Notes: generated by a model not told the origin, from the letters alone. 13,334 bases of DNA from Clostridiaceae bacterium (GCA_904501675.1 CAJGCL010000052.1:1-13334), one strand, 5' to 3'. Shown: positions 1 through 7,520, counted from the first letter of the stretch. Numbers and translations: made by a program.

Positions 1-168
1 CCAAAGGTTTATGATGACGAGTTCAGTACAGTTAAAGCACTTGAAGAAATTTCAGGCCTTACTGCTCCGTCTCAGCTTTCTGCTCTTAAGGGCAAAGAAG
101 TTCGTTTTACAAAGGTAACCTCTAAAGACGATATGGCTCAGGTTGTTTTTGACATGTTGGGGATTTAA
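1..168 (+). CDS. thrC: Threonine synthase, C-terminal fragment (probable)
   Basis: An open frame runs from the first base to TAA at 166-168 and encodes the last 55 residues of a protein whose start lies left of the window. The tail contains LEEISGLTAPSQLSALKGKE followed by VRFTKV and ends FDMLGI. The pattern 'LEEISG...P..L..LKGK.VRFT' with a short helix to the stop resembles the C-terminus of the long bacterial threonine synthases. These are PLP enzymes that convert O-phosphohomoserine to threonine. The catalytic part is outside the window, so no active-site residue can be checked and the call rests on recall of the family's C-terminal pattern. The next gene begins 2 bp after the stop, which suggests co-transcription. 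Confidence is moderate for the family and high that this is a real coding end. Confidence 0.55.
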   Translation, partial: PKVYDDEFSTVKALEEISGLTAPSQLSALKGKEVRFTKVTSKDDMAQVVFDMLGI

Positions 169-170
169 AA

Positions 171-872
171 ATGTCTCTTTTTGTAATAGGCGACCCTCAC
201 TTGTCTTTATCCGTTGATAAACCAATGGATATTTTCAAAGGGTGGGTAGATTATATTGACCGTCTGAAAGATAATTGGAATGCTGTTGTAGGCGAGGAAG
301 ATAGCGTTGTTATTCCGGGAGACATATCCTGGGCAATGAACTTCGGCGAAGCCGAAAAAGATTTCCGTTTTCTTAATGATGAGCTTAACGGCACAAAGTA
401 TATTCTCAAGGGTAACCACGACTATTGGTGGAATACCATGAACAAAATGAATAAGTTTCTTTGCGAGAACGGCTTTAATAAAATCAAAATTGTTCACAAC
501 AACGCTTATCAGGTTGAAGATTTTGTTATAGCAGGTACGCGCGGTTGGTTTTATGATGATTCTGCAGGTGATGTTCATAAGGTTATTCTTCGAGAAGCAG
601 GCAGACTTAAAACATCCCTTACTGAAGCGCAAAAGCTTACAGGAGAGATAATAGCGTTTCTCCATTATCCGCCGTTAAATGAAAATCAGCGGTGTGATGA
701 AATTCTTGATGTTTTATCTGCGTTTCCCGTTAAGCAATGCTTTTTCGGTCATCTTCACGGCTTTGTAGCTCCCGGTTGCTCAAAAATTGAAGATAACGGC
801 ATTAAATTCAACCTTATTTCTGCCGATTTTCTTCGCTTTACACCGCGACTTATCACAAAAAGTCAGGATTAG
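171..872 (+). CDS. Calcineurin-like metallophosphoesterase
   Basis: A 233-residue soluble phosphoesterase with no signal peptide or membrane segment. The dinuclear-metal motifs appear in the usual order: GDPH (D8, H10), GDIS (G50-D51), GNHD (N82, H83, D84), an HYPP histidine (H165) and GHLHG (H194, H196). Residues 84-87 (DYWW) and the W54-A55-M56 stretch after the second motif match the COG1768-type 'predicted phosphohydrolase' branch as I recall it. All expected metal ligands are present, so it should be active, but the substrate cannot be read from the sequence. ATG at 171 follows the upstream stop by 2 bp, with a weak GGGGA about 7 bases ahead, consistent with translational coupling to the threonine synthase frame. 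No obvious hairpin follows the stop. Confidence 0.85.
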   Translation: MSLFVIGDPHLSLSVDKPMDIFKGWVDYIDRLKDNWNAVVGEEDSVVIPGDISWAMNFGEAEKDFRFLNDELNGTKYILKGNHDYWWNTMNKMNKFLCENGFNKIKIVHNNAYQVEDFVIAGTRGWFYDDSAGDVHKVILREAGRLKTSLTEAQKLTGEIIAFLHYPPLNENQRCDEILDVLSAFPVKQCFFGHLHGFVAPGCSKIEDNGIKFNLISADFLRFTPRLITKSQD

Positions 873-937
873 ACATACCAAAAAACATAAATAATTGATA
901 AATTTACTATATATTGGAAAAATTATTTCAAAAATAG

Positions 938-966
938 TGGAAATTCAAGGATTATTGTGATATAAT
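938..966 (+). promoter_or_regulatory. Probable sigma-A promoter of tig
   Basis: TATAAT at 961-966 is preceded by TG at 958-959, giving an extended -10 (TGATATAAT). A 17-bp spacer separates it from TGGAAA at 938-943, which matches the -35 consensus TTGACA at four of six positions. The start codon of tig lies about 45 bases downstream. This is the only well-formed promoter I see on the plus strand and probably drives the tig-clpP-clpX-lon-engB series. Confidence 0.6.
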
Positions 967-968
967 CC
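949..968 (+). promoter_or_regulatory. Inverted repeat over the tig -10 box (possible operator)
   Basis: GGATTAT (949-955), a 6-base spacer and ATAATCC (962-968) form a perfect 7-bp inverted repeat that contains most of the -10 hexamer. A dyad in this position is a typical place for a repressor site, but some of the symmetry could be chance in AT-rich promoter DNA. It does not match the CIRCE or CtsR operators as I know them. Confidence 0.35.
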
Positions 969-1010
969 AACAGTTAATATATGTTCGCAAAATGAAAGGA
1001 TGTTATAACG

Positions 1011-2453
1011 ATGTTAAAGTCTTGCGAAAAATTTGAAACAAACGTATATGCTCTTGAAGTGGCTCTTGAGGGCGATGCTTTTAAAGCGGCTGTTACAAAA
1101 GCATACACAAAAACAAGGGGTAAGTACAACGTTCCTGGTTTCCGTAAGGGCAAAGCTCCTAAGCACATTATTGAAACATACTACGGCAAAGAAGCTTTCT
1201 GGTATGATGCAATTGATGCTGAGTATCCTGCTCTTTTTGAAGAAGCAGTTAAGGAAGCAGGTATTACACCTGTTGCTGCACCATTTGATGATGAAATTGC
1301 TGATATGAGCGAAAACGGTTTCACAATTAAGTTTAAAGTAACTGTTAAGCCTGAGGTTGAGCTCAAAGCATATAAGGGCATCAAGGCAGAAAAAGAAAAA
1401 GTTTCTGTTAAGAAGTCTGAAGTTAAAGAAGAAGTTGAAAGAGCTCTTGAAAGAGACTCAAAGCTCGTTGCTGTTGAAGGTAAAGCTGCTAAGAAGGGCG
1501 ACATTGCTACAATTGACTTTGAAGGCTTCCTTGATGGCGTTGCATTTGAAGGCGGTAAGGGCGAAAATTACGACCTTGAACTCGGTTCAGGCAACTTTAT
1601 TCCTGGCTTTGAAGAGCAGGTTATCGGCCACAAGGCTGAAGAAGAGTTTGATATTGATGTTACTTTCCCGGAAGATTACGGTGCAGAAGACCTTGCTGGC
1701 AAGGCAGTAGTTTTCAAAATCAAGCTTCACAAGATTATGAAGAAAGAACTTCCTAAGTACGATGATGAATTTGTTAAGGACGTTTCTGATTTTGATACAG
1801 TTGCAGATTATGAAAAGCACCTTGAAGAAGAAATCAAGGCTCGTAAGGAAGCAGCTGCAGACCGCGAGTTTGAAAACAAGGTTATGGATACTCTTGTTGA
1901 TAACGTTAAGGCAGAAATTCCTGCAGTTATGATTGAAAAAGAAATCGACAACCAGATTAACGAGTTTGAATACAGACTTCGTTCACAGGGTATGTCAATG
2001 GATATGTATCTTCAGTATCTCGGTATGGATGTTGCTGCTCTTCGCGACAGCTACAAAGAAGGCGCTGAGAAGCAGGTTAAGCTTCGTCTTGCACTTGAAA
2101 AGATTACAGAGCTTGAGAAGATTGAAATCTCTGAAGAAGATATCGAAACAGAGCTTAAGACATATGCAGATGCATACAATATGCCTCTTGCAAAAATTAA
2201 GACTCTTGTTTCTGCAGAAGATGTTAAGGCAGACCTTGCTTGCAGAAAAGCTATGGATATCGTAAAGGATACAGCTGTTGCAGGTGCAAAGAAGAAGGCT
2301 GCTCCTAAGGAAGAGGCTGAAGCTGAAGAAAAACCTGCAAAGAAGCCTGCTGCTAAAAAGACTGCAGCAAAGAAGGCTGATGCAGAAGAAAAACCTGCAA
2401 AGAAGCCTGCAGCTAAAAAATCAACTGCAAAGAAAGCAGCAGATGCTGAATAA
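1011..2453 (+). CDS. tig: Trigger factor (ribosome-bound chaperone / PPIase)
   Basis: A 480-residue trigger factor, which binds the ribosome exit tunnel and shields nascent chains. The N-terminal ribosome-binding domain carries the signature GFRKGKAP at residues 43-50. An FKBP-type prolyl isomerase domain runs from about 158 to 245 (starting KKGD at 161-164). The helical C-terminal chaperone arms run to about 424. The family is usually around 430 residues. Here an extra tail of about 55 residues is rich in Lys, Ala, Pro and Glu and contains a 20-residue tandem repeat (439-458 and 459-478) resembling eukaryotic histone H1 tails. ATG at 1011 is preceded by AAAGGA at 995-1000, and a promoter lies upstream. 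clpP follows after 122 bp. Family assignment is secure; the role of the tail is unknown. Confidence 0.97.
   Translation: MLKSCEKFETNVYALEVALEGDAFKAAVTKAYTKTRGKYNVPGFRKGKAPKHIIETYYGKEAFWYDAIDAEYPALFEEAVKEAGITPVAAPFDDEIADMSENGFTIKFKVTVKPEVELKAYKGIKAEKEKVSVKKSEVKEEVERALERDSKLVAVEGKAAKKGDIATIDFEGFLDGVAFEGGKGENYDLELGSGNFIPGFEEQVIGHKAEEEFDIDVTFPEDYGAEDLAGKAVVFKIKLHKIMKKELPKYDDEFVKDVSDFDTVADYEKHLEEEIKARKEAAADREFENKVMDTLVDNVKAEIPAVMIEKEIDNQINEFEYRLRSQGMSMDMYLQYLGMDVAALRDSYKEGAEKQVKLRLALEKITELEKIEISEEDIETELKTYADAYNMPLAKIKTLVSAEDVKADLACRKAMDIVKDTAVAGAKKKAAPKEEAEAEEKPAKKPAAKKTAAKKADAEEKPAKKPAAKKSTAKKAADAE
2325..2444 (+). repeat. 60-bp tandem duplication in the 3' end of tig
   Basis: Two head-to-tail 60-bp units, 2325-2384 and 2385-2444, each start with an identical 26-base block (2325-2350 and 2385-2410) and then diverge slightly. 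Each encodes a 20-residue unit beginning EEKPAKKPAAKK. The period is a multiple of three, so copy-number change by slippage would keep the frame. Confidence 0.85.
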
Positions 2454-2461
2454 TTAAACTA

Positions 2462-2506
2462 CTTATATGCCGCCGCAGTTTATCCTGAGGCGGTATAAGT
2501 GTCTTT
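2462..2506 (+). terminator. Hairpin between tig and clpP (weak terminator or processing site)
   Basis: The left arm CTTATA-TG-CCGCC (2462-2474) pairs with GGCGGTATAAG (2489-2499), with TG as a 2-base bulge. After a G/A mismatch, CAG (2476-2478) pairs with CTG (2485-2487) around the loop TTTATC. The stem is strong, but only TGTCTTT follows rather than a long T-run. Partial termination, or a stem protecting an RNA 3' end after tig, fits better than full termination. Confidence 0.5.
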
Positions 2507-2575
2507 AAGAGGATTGTTTAAAATCTGAAAAACAACCAATAATCTTATAAAATCATTATTTCAGGAGGTCATATT

Positions 2576-3157
2576 ATGGCACTTGTACCTTATGTTATTG
2601 AGCAAACCAACCGTGGTGAGCGTCAGTACGACATTTTTTCAAGACTTCTTAATGACAGAATCATTGTTCTTTCTGATGAAGTGAATGATGCAACCGCAAG
2701 CCTTGTTGTTGCTCAGCTTCTTTATCTTGAGGGTCAGGACCCTGAAAAAGATATAAGCTTTTATATCAACAGCCCCGGCGGAAGCGTTACAGCAGGTATG
2801 GCGATTTACGATACAATGCAGTATATCAAGTGTGATGTTTCAACTATCTGTATGGGCATGGCAGCATCTATGGGTGCATTCCTTTTCTCGGCAGGTACAA
2901 AGGGTAAGCGATATATTCTTCCTAATGCAGAGGTTATGATTCATCAGCCTCTCGGTGGTGCAAAAGGTCAGGCAACAGAAATTCTTATTGCTGCAGACCA
3001 TATTAAGCGTACAAAAGAGCGTCTTAATAAAATTCTTGCTGAAAATACAGGCAAGACAATTGAAGAAATCTATGTTGATACAGAACGCGATAATTGGCTT
3101 ACTGCAGAGGAAGCAGTCGCATACGGCCTTGCAGATAAAATTATCGAAAAAAGATAA
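2576..3157 (+). CDS. clpP: ATP-dependent Clp protease proteolytic subunit
   Basis: A 193-residue serine protease subunit that forms the double-heptamer chamber working with the ClpX unfoldase. The catalytic triad is intact: Ser98 in GMAASMGAF, His123 in MIHQPLGG and Asp172 in ERDNW. The oxyanion-hole glycines lie in NSPGGSVTAG (65-74), and the N-terminal region starting MALVPYVIEQT has the usual axial-loop sequence. Length and motifs match standard housekeeping ClpP1 with no truncation. AGGAGGT at 2563-2569 sits 6 bases before the ATG, a strong ribosome site. The gene lies directly upstream of clpX, so both ClpXP partners are made from neighbouring genes. Confidence 0.97.
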   Translation: MALVPYVIEQTNRGERQYDIFSRLLNDRIIVLSDEVNDATASLVVAQLLYLEGQDPEKDISFYINSPGGSVTAGMAIYDTMQYIKCDVSTICMGMAASMGAFLFSAGTKGKRYILPNAEVMIHQPLGGAKGQATEILIAADHIKRTKERLNKILAENTGKTIEEIYVDTERDNWLTAEEAVAYGLADKIIEKR

Positions 3158-3179
3158 TCAATTAAAACCAATTACATTC

Positions 3180-3195
3180 GGAGGTGCTTTTTTTG
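3180..3195 (+). promoter_or_regulatory. Ribosome binding site that sets the clpX TTG start
   Basis: GGAGG at 3180-3184 is followed 8 bases later by TTG at 3193-3195. The in-frame GTG at 3184-3186 overlaps this Shine-Dalgarno sequence and cannot use it, so TTG is the likely start and the encoded protein begins MAREDNEKK. Confidence 0.75.
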
Positions 3196-4446
3196 GCACG
3201 AGAAGATAACGAAAAAAAAGTGCGTTGTTCCTTCTGTGGCAAACCACAAGATCAGGTTCAGAAAATGATTTCAGGGCCGGGTGTGTTTATTTGCGACAGT
3301 TGTGTGGAGCTTTGTATGGATATTGTTGAGGGTATTCCTACTCAGCAAAATGCAATAAAGCCAAAGCCTGCAAAGAAGCTTCCAAAACCTAAGGAAATAA
3401 AAGCTCAGCTTGACGAATATGTTATCGGTCAGGAGCATGCAAAGGAAGTTCTTAGCGTTGCAGTTTACAACCACTATAAAAGAATATATTTAAAATCTCC
3501 CGATGATGTTGAGATAAACAAGAGTAATGTTCTTATGTTAGGTCCAACTGGTGTTGGTAAAACACTTCTCGCATCAACTCTTGCGAAGATTTTAGAGGTG
3601 CCGTTTGCTATTGCAGATGCTACTACTTTAACTGAAGCAGGTTATGTTGGTGAAGACGTTGAAAACATCCTTCTTCGTCTTATTCAGGCGGCAGATTTTG
3701 ATATTGAAAGAGCAGAACGCGGTATTATTTATATTGATGAGATAGATAAAATCGGCAGAAAATCTGAAAATACTTCAATCACCCGTGATGTCAGCGGTGA
3801 AGGTGTTCAGCAGGCTCTTCTTAAAATCATTGAGGGTACCGTTGCTAATGTTCCTCCTCAGGGTGGCAGAAAGCATCCTCAACAGGAATTTATTCAGATA
3901 GATACATCAAAAATTCTATTTATTTGCGGCGGTGCTTTCGCAGGTATCGAAAAGCTTGTTGAAGACAGAATGGGCAAGACGGTTCTCGGTTTTGGCGGTG
4001 AGCTTCACTCAAAAACAGAACTTAAGAATATGGATATGTATGCCCATGTTATTCCTCAGGATTTAGTGAAATTTGGTCTTATTCCTGAGCTTGTAGGTAG
4101 AATACCTGTTATAACAAGCCTTGAGAATTTAGATGTTGACGGTCTTGTTAATATTATTACAGAACCTAAAAATGCTCTTTTAAAACAGTATAAGAGCCTT
4201 CTTAAAATGGATAAAGTAGAGCTTGATTTTACTGAAGAAGCAATAAAAAGGGTAGCAGAGCTTACTATAGAGCGTGAAACAGGCGCACGAGGCCTTCGTT
4301 CTATTATGGAAAGTGTGCTTATTCCTATTATGTATAAGGTTCCATCAGAATCAAATGTTGAAGCAGTTAAGGTTACTGCAGATGTTGTTGACGGTAAAGC
4401 AAAGCCAACATATATTAAAAAGCCTAAAGAAAATAAAGCGGTATAA
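3193..4446 (+). CDS. clpX: ATP-dependent Clp protease ATP-binding subunit ClpX
   Basis: A 417-residue AAA+ unfoldase counted from the TTG at 3193, chosen for its GGAGG spacing. It recognises tagged or damaged substrates and feeds them to ClpP. The N-terminal zinc-binding domain has four cysteines (C12, C15, C34, C37). Walker A GPTGVGKT occupies 117-124. The GYVG pore loop, the Walker B IIYIDEID, the GGRKHPQQEF loop and a C-terminal AAA lid follow. The ClpP-docking loop is present as LGF in KTVLGFGGE, the position of the E. coli IGF motif. Length is normal. clpP ends 35 bp upstream, and a hairpin plus lon follow. Nothing is missing, so a working ClpXP is expected. Confidence 0.97.
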   Translation: MAREDNEKKVRCSFCGKPQDQVQKMISGPGVFICDSCVELCMDIVEGIPTQQNAIKPKPAKKLPKPKEIKAQLDEYVIGQEHAKEVLSVAVYNHYKRIYLKSPDDVEINKSNVLMLGPTGVGKTLLASTLAKILEVPFAIADATTLTEAGYVGEDVENILLRLIQAADFDIERAERGIIYIDEIDKIGRKSENTSITRDVSGEGVQQALLKIIEGTVANVPPQGGRKHPQQEFIQIDTSKILFICGGAFAGIEKLVEDRMGKTVLGFGGELHSKTELKNMDMYAHVIPQDLVKFGLIPELVGRIPVITSLENLDVDGLVNIITEPKNALLKQYKSLLKMDKVELDFTEEAIKRVAELTIERETGARGLRSIMESVLIPIMYKVPSESNVEAVKVTADVVDGKAKPTYIKKPKENKAV

Positions 4447-4452
4447 ACTTAC

Positions 4453-4476
4453 TTGGGGAGTCATAAGACTCCCCAA
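4453..4476 (+). terminator. Perfect hairpin between clpX and lon (no T-tract)
   Basis: TTGGGGAGTC (4453-4462), loop ATAA, and GACTCCCCAA (4467-4476) form a perfect 10-bp stem. It is followed by AAATTACATATAAC, so there is no plus-strand T-run for intrinsic termination. It may attenuate transcription or block 3'-to-5' RNA decay of the clpX message while allowing lon expression. Confidence 0.45.
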
Positions 4477-4504
4477 AAATTACATATAACTACGGAGTAT
4501 ATAT

Positions 4505-6937
4505 ATGCAAGATAAAATTTATCAGCCTGAGGCTTTGCCTGTTTTAGCTTTAAGAAATCTTGTGATTTTCCCTGAACAGACCATAAGCTTTGAGGTTGGC
4601 AGATTAAAATCAATTCGTGCAATAAAATCTGCTCTTGATACAGAGGAAAGAAAAATTTTCCTTGTTTCTCAGCAGGATGCATTAATAGAAGACCCTTCTT
4701 TTAACGATTTAAGCAAGGTTGGTGTTGTTGCAAGAGTTCAGCAGGTAAGTGGCTCTACTGAATCTAACAGCTTTGAAATTGTTGTTGAGGGCCTTTACAG
4801 AGCAGTTATTTCTGAATCTATCAGAGAAAAAATTTCTCTTAAGGCATATGTTCAGCGTGTGCCGGAAATTCACCCTGATAATAAAGATTTTACAACCATA
4901 GCAACTTTAAGAACTTTAAAAAATAATTTTGATAAATTTCTTTCTGTTAGTCCTCGTATTGCACCTGAAATTTTCCTCTCAATTCTTGAAGAAGAGGAGA
5001 TTGCTGTTGCTACTGATGATATTGCAGGTCATTTTCATTTTCCTGTTAAAGATAAGCAAGCGCTTCTTGATGAATTAGATGTTCTCAAGCGTGCAGAAAT
5101 GCTTTGTTCTCTGCTTTCGCGTGAAACAGAAATTCTTGCTCTCGAACTTCATATTCAGGATAAAGTTCAGGAAAGAATGGATAAAAATCAGCGCGAATAT
5201 TACCTTCGTGAGCAGATAAAGGCAGCGTCTGTTGAGCTCGGGGAGGATGATTCTCCTGTTGCTGAGGCGCAGAAGTATAAAGATAAAATATCCGCTCTTC
5301 CAATAGACGAAAAGTCAAAGAAAAAACTTTTCGATGAGTGCGAAAGGCTTATAAAAACAAGTCAGGGCTCACCTGAGGCAAATGTTGCAAGAACATATCT
5401 TGAAAGAGTAACAAATCTTCCTTGGGGTGTTTTAACAGAGGATTCTCTTGATATTGAAAAGGCTCGTAAAATTCTTGAAGCAGACCACTATGGTCTTCAG
5501 GAAGTAAAAGAGCGTATTTTAGAGCTTATTGCAGTCAAAAAACTGGCTCCTGATGCTAATGCTCAGATTCTTTGTCTTGTTGGCCCACCGGGTGTTGGTA
5601 AAACATCTATCGCGAAATCTCTTGCAAAAGCCCTTGGCAGAAAATATGTGCGTATTTCTCTTGGTGGTGTTCATGATGAAGCAGAGATCAGGGGACACAG
5701 AAAAACATATATCGGCTCAATGCCCGGTAGAATTATTACTGCAATTGAGCAGGCAGAAACCGCTAATCCGTTGATTTTGCTTGATGAGATAGATAAATTA
5801 GGCAGTGATTACAAGGGCGATCCATCATCTGCGCTTCTTGAGGTGCTTGATGGTGAACAAAACAATACATTTACCGACCATTATGTAGATGTGCCTTTTG
5901 ATTTGAGTAAAGCTCTTTTCATTACAACTGCAAATGATGCTTCTCAGATTCCGGGTCCGCTTTTTGACAGAATGGAAGTTATTGAGCTTTATAGCTATAC
6001 TGCAGAAGACAAATTCCTTATTGCCAAAAAGCACCTTGTTCCAAAACAGGTTAAAAACTTTGGAATGAATTCAAAAATGATTCGCTTTACCGATGCTGCT
6101 CTTCGTGAGCTTATTTCAAGCTATACAAAAGAAGCTGGTGTCCGTACTCTTGACAGAGTCATTACAAAGGTTATACGTAAAGTGGCTGTTAAGTTTGCAG
6201 AGGGCTTTGAAGGCAAGTTTACTGTGGATATTGCTGCACTTAATGAGCTTCTTGGCACACCAAAGTATAAAAATTCAAAACTTCACCTTGACGATATGAT
6301 AGGTGCCGCAAATGGTCTTGCGTGGACTGCTGTTGGCGGCGAAATGATGCAGATTGAGGTTGCAGTGCTTGAGGGTACAGGTAAGCTGGAGCTTACAGGT
6401 TCTCTTGGCGATGTTATGAAGGAATCTGCAAAAGCAGCAGTTTCGTATATCAGAAGTAAAGCAAGAAATTTGAATATTGATGGTGATTTTTACAAAAACA
6501 AGGATATTCATATTCATGTTCCTGAAGGTGCTGTGCCAAAGGATGGTCCGTCTGCAGGTGTAACAATTACAACCGCTCTTGTTTCAGCCTTAACAGGCAG
6601 ACCTGTTAATAAAACTGTTGCAATGACAGGTGAGATTACCCTCAGAGGCAGAGTACTCGCTATAGGCGGTCTTCGCGAAAAATCAACCGCTGCATTCAAG
6701 AATGGTATGAAAACAGTACTTATTCCTGAAGAAAATAAAGCAGACCTTGATAAAATCAATGATACAGTAAAAAATTCAATCGAGTTTATTCCTGTTTCAA
6801 GTCTTGATGAGGTTTTGTGTGTTGCTTTAGGTGATTTCGAAGCGACTGATAATGCCAAAACCAACTCAAATAAAAGAAAAGCAATAAACAAAACCGACGT
6901 TGAAAAACAAAGCGGTGTTTATTGCCGTGAGGTATAA
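4505..6937 (+). CDS. lon: ATP-dependent Lon protease (LonA type)
   Basis: An 810-residue soluble Lon protease that unfolds and degrades damaged and regulatory proteins in the cytosol. An N-terminal substrate-binding LON domain (about 8-205) is followed by a coiled helical linker. The AAA+ module carries Walker A GPPGVGKT at 360-367 and Walker B LILLDEID with D427 and E428. The C-terminal protease domain has Ser683 in KDGPSAG and Lys726 in GLREKS. These are 43 residues apart, the same as the S679/K722 pair of E. coli Lon. No transmembrane segment is seen, so this is LonA and not LonB. A polar tail of about 30 residues extends past the usual end. ATG follows GGAG at 4494-4497. The stop is one base before the engB start, implying coupling. 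Confidence 0.97.
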   Translation: MQDKIYQPEALPVLALRNLVIFPEQTISFEVGRLKSIRAIKSALDTEERKIFLVSQQDALIEDPSFNDLSKVGVVARVQQVSGSTESNSFEIVVEGLYRAVISESIREKISLKAYVQRVPEIHPDNKDFTTIATLRTLKNNFDKFLSVSPRIAPEIFLSILEEEEIAVATDDIAGHFHFPVKDKQALLDELDVLKRAEMLCSLLSRETEILALELHIQDKVQERMDKNQREYYLREQIKAASVELGEDDSPVAEAQKYKDKISALPIDEKSKKKLFDECERLIKTSQGSPEANVARTYLERVTNLPWGVLTEDSLDIEKARKILEADHYGLQEVKERILELIAVKKLAPDANAQILCLVGPPGVGKTSIAKSLAKALGRKYVRISLGGVHDEAEIRGHRKTYIGSMPGRIITAIEQAETANPLILLDEIDKLGSDYKGDPSSALLEVLDGEQNNTFTDHYVDVPFDLSKALFITTANDASQIPGPLFDRMEVIELYSYTAEDKFLIAKKHLVPKQVKNFGMNSKMIRFTDAALRELISSYTKEAGVRTLDRVITKVIRKVAVKFAEGFEGKFTVDIAALNELLGTPKYKNSKLHLDDMIGAANGLAWTAVGGEMMQIEVAVLEGTGKLELTGSLGDVMKESAKAAVSYIRSKARNLNIDGDFYKNKDIHIHVPEGAVPKDGPSAGVTITTALVSALTGRPVNKTVAMTGEITLRGRVLAIGGLREKSTAAFKNGMKTVLIPEENKADLDKINDTVKNSIEFIPVSSLDEVLCVALGDFEATDNAKTNSNKRKAINKTDVEKQSGVYCREV

Positions 6938-6938
6938 T

Positions 6939-7520
6939 ATGAATTATAACAAGGTGGAGTTTGAGGCCGCTTTCGGCACACTCAAACAGATTCCACAATC
7001 AGAATTACCTGAAATAGTTTTTGCAGGCAGAAGTAATGTTGGTAAGTCCTCAATGCTTAATAAGCTTTTTAATAGAAAGAATCTTGCCCGCGTATCTTCA
7101 ATGCCGGGTAAAACAATTACAATCAATTTCTTTAAGGTTGAGGATGTTCGCATTGTTGACCTTCCCGGCTACGGCTACGCAAAGGTAGCAAAAGGGGAGA
7201 AACGCCGTTGGGCCGAAATGATGGAAGGTTATTTTCAATCTCCACGTAACATAAAGCTTGTTGTTCAGCTTGTTGATATGCGCCACAAGCCTTCTGAGGA
7301 TGACTATATAATGATGCGTTATCTTCAGGATGCAGGAATGCCGTTTATCGTCGCTGCAACAAAGTGCGATAAACTCAATAAAACTCAGTATAACGAGCGT
7401 GTTGCAGGTTTAAAAGAGGATTTGAAGGAGTTTGGCGAAGAGCTAGTCATTATTCCGTTTTCTTCCGAAAAAGGCAATGGCGTAGACGAACTGAAGGCAC
7501 AAATAGAAAAGGTACTATAA
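6939..7520 (+). CDS. engB: Ribosome biogenesis GTP-binding protein EngB/YsxC
   Basis: A 193-residue small GTPase of the TrmE-Era-EngA-EngB-Septin class, required in B. subtilis for late 50S subunit assembly. G1 is GRSNVGKSS (30-38), G3 is DLPGYG (74-79), G4 is TKCD (141-144), and a G5-like SSEKG follows. The family hallmark sequence between G1 and G3 (SSMPGKTITINFF) is present. I place the start at ATG 6939: GAGG at 6929-6932 is 6 bases upstream, the protein then begins MNYNKVEFEAAF like its relatives, and an earlier in-frame ATG at 6900 would lie inside lon without a good ribosome site. It follows lon by 1 bp (TAATATG), as lonA-ysxC does in Bacillus. A hairpin terminator begins at its stop codon. 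Confidence 0.95.
   Translation: MNYNKVEFEAAFGTLKQIPQSELPEIVFAGRSNVGKSSMLNKLFNRKNLARVSSMPGKTITINFFKVEDVRIVDLPGYGYAKVAKGEKRRWAEMMEGYFQSPRNIKLVVQLVDMRHKPSEDDYIMMRYLQDAGMPFIVAATKCDKLNKTQYNERVAGLKEDLKEFGEELVIIPFSSEKGNGVDELKAQIEKVL

Noticed and set aside
207..665. 152-residue open frame on the minus strand
   Set aside because: It is antisense to the metallophosphoesterase, whose motifs are intact, and it has no recognisable domain.
873..1010. CIRCE or CtsR heat-shock operator upstream of tig
   Set aside because: Neither the TTAGCACTC-type dyad nor the GGTCAAA heptad repeat is present. Only the unrelated GGATTAT/ATAATCC dyad was found.
2514..2543. Promoter for clpP (TTGTTT, 18 bp, AATAAT)
   Set aside because: The -35 matches only three of six positions in very AT-rich DNA, too weak to list as a feature; it is mentioned only as a possibility.
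6900..6938. Longer EngB start 13 codons upstream
   Set aside because: It would overlap lon and lacks a ribosome site. ATG 6939 has GAGG at correct spacing and gives the usual N-terminus.
6933..6938. TATAAT at the lon-engB junction as an engB promoter
   Set aside because: No -35-like hexamer lies at 16-18 bp. The nearest TTGAAA is about 27 bp away, and the bases are explained by the lon stop and spacer.
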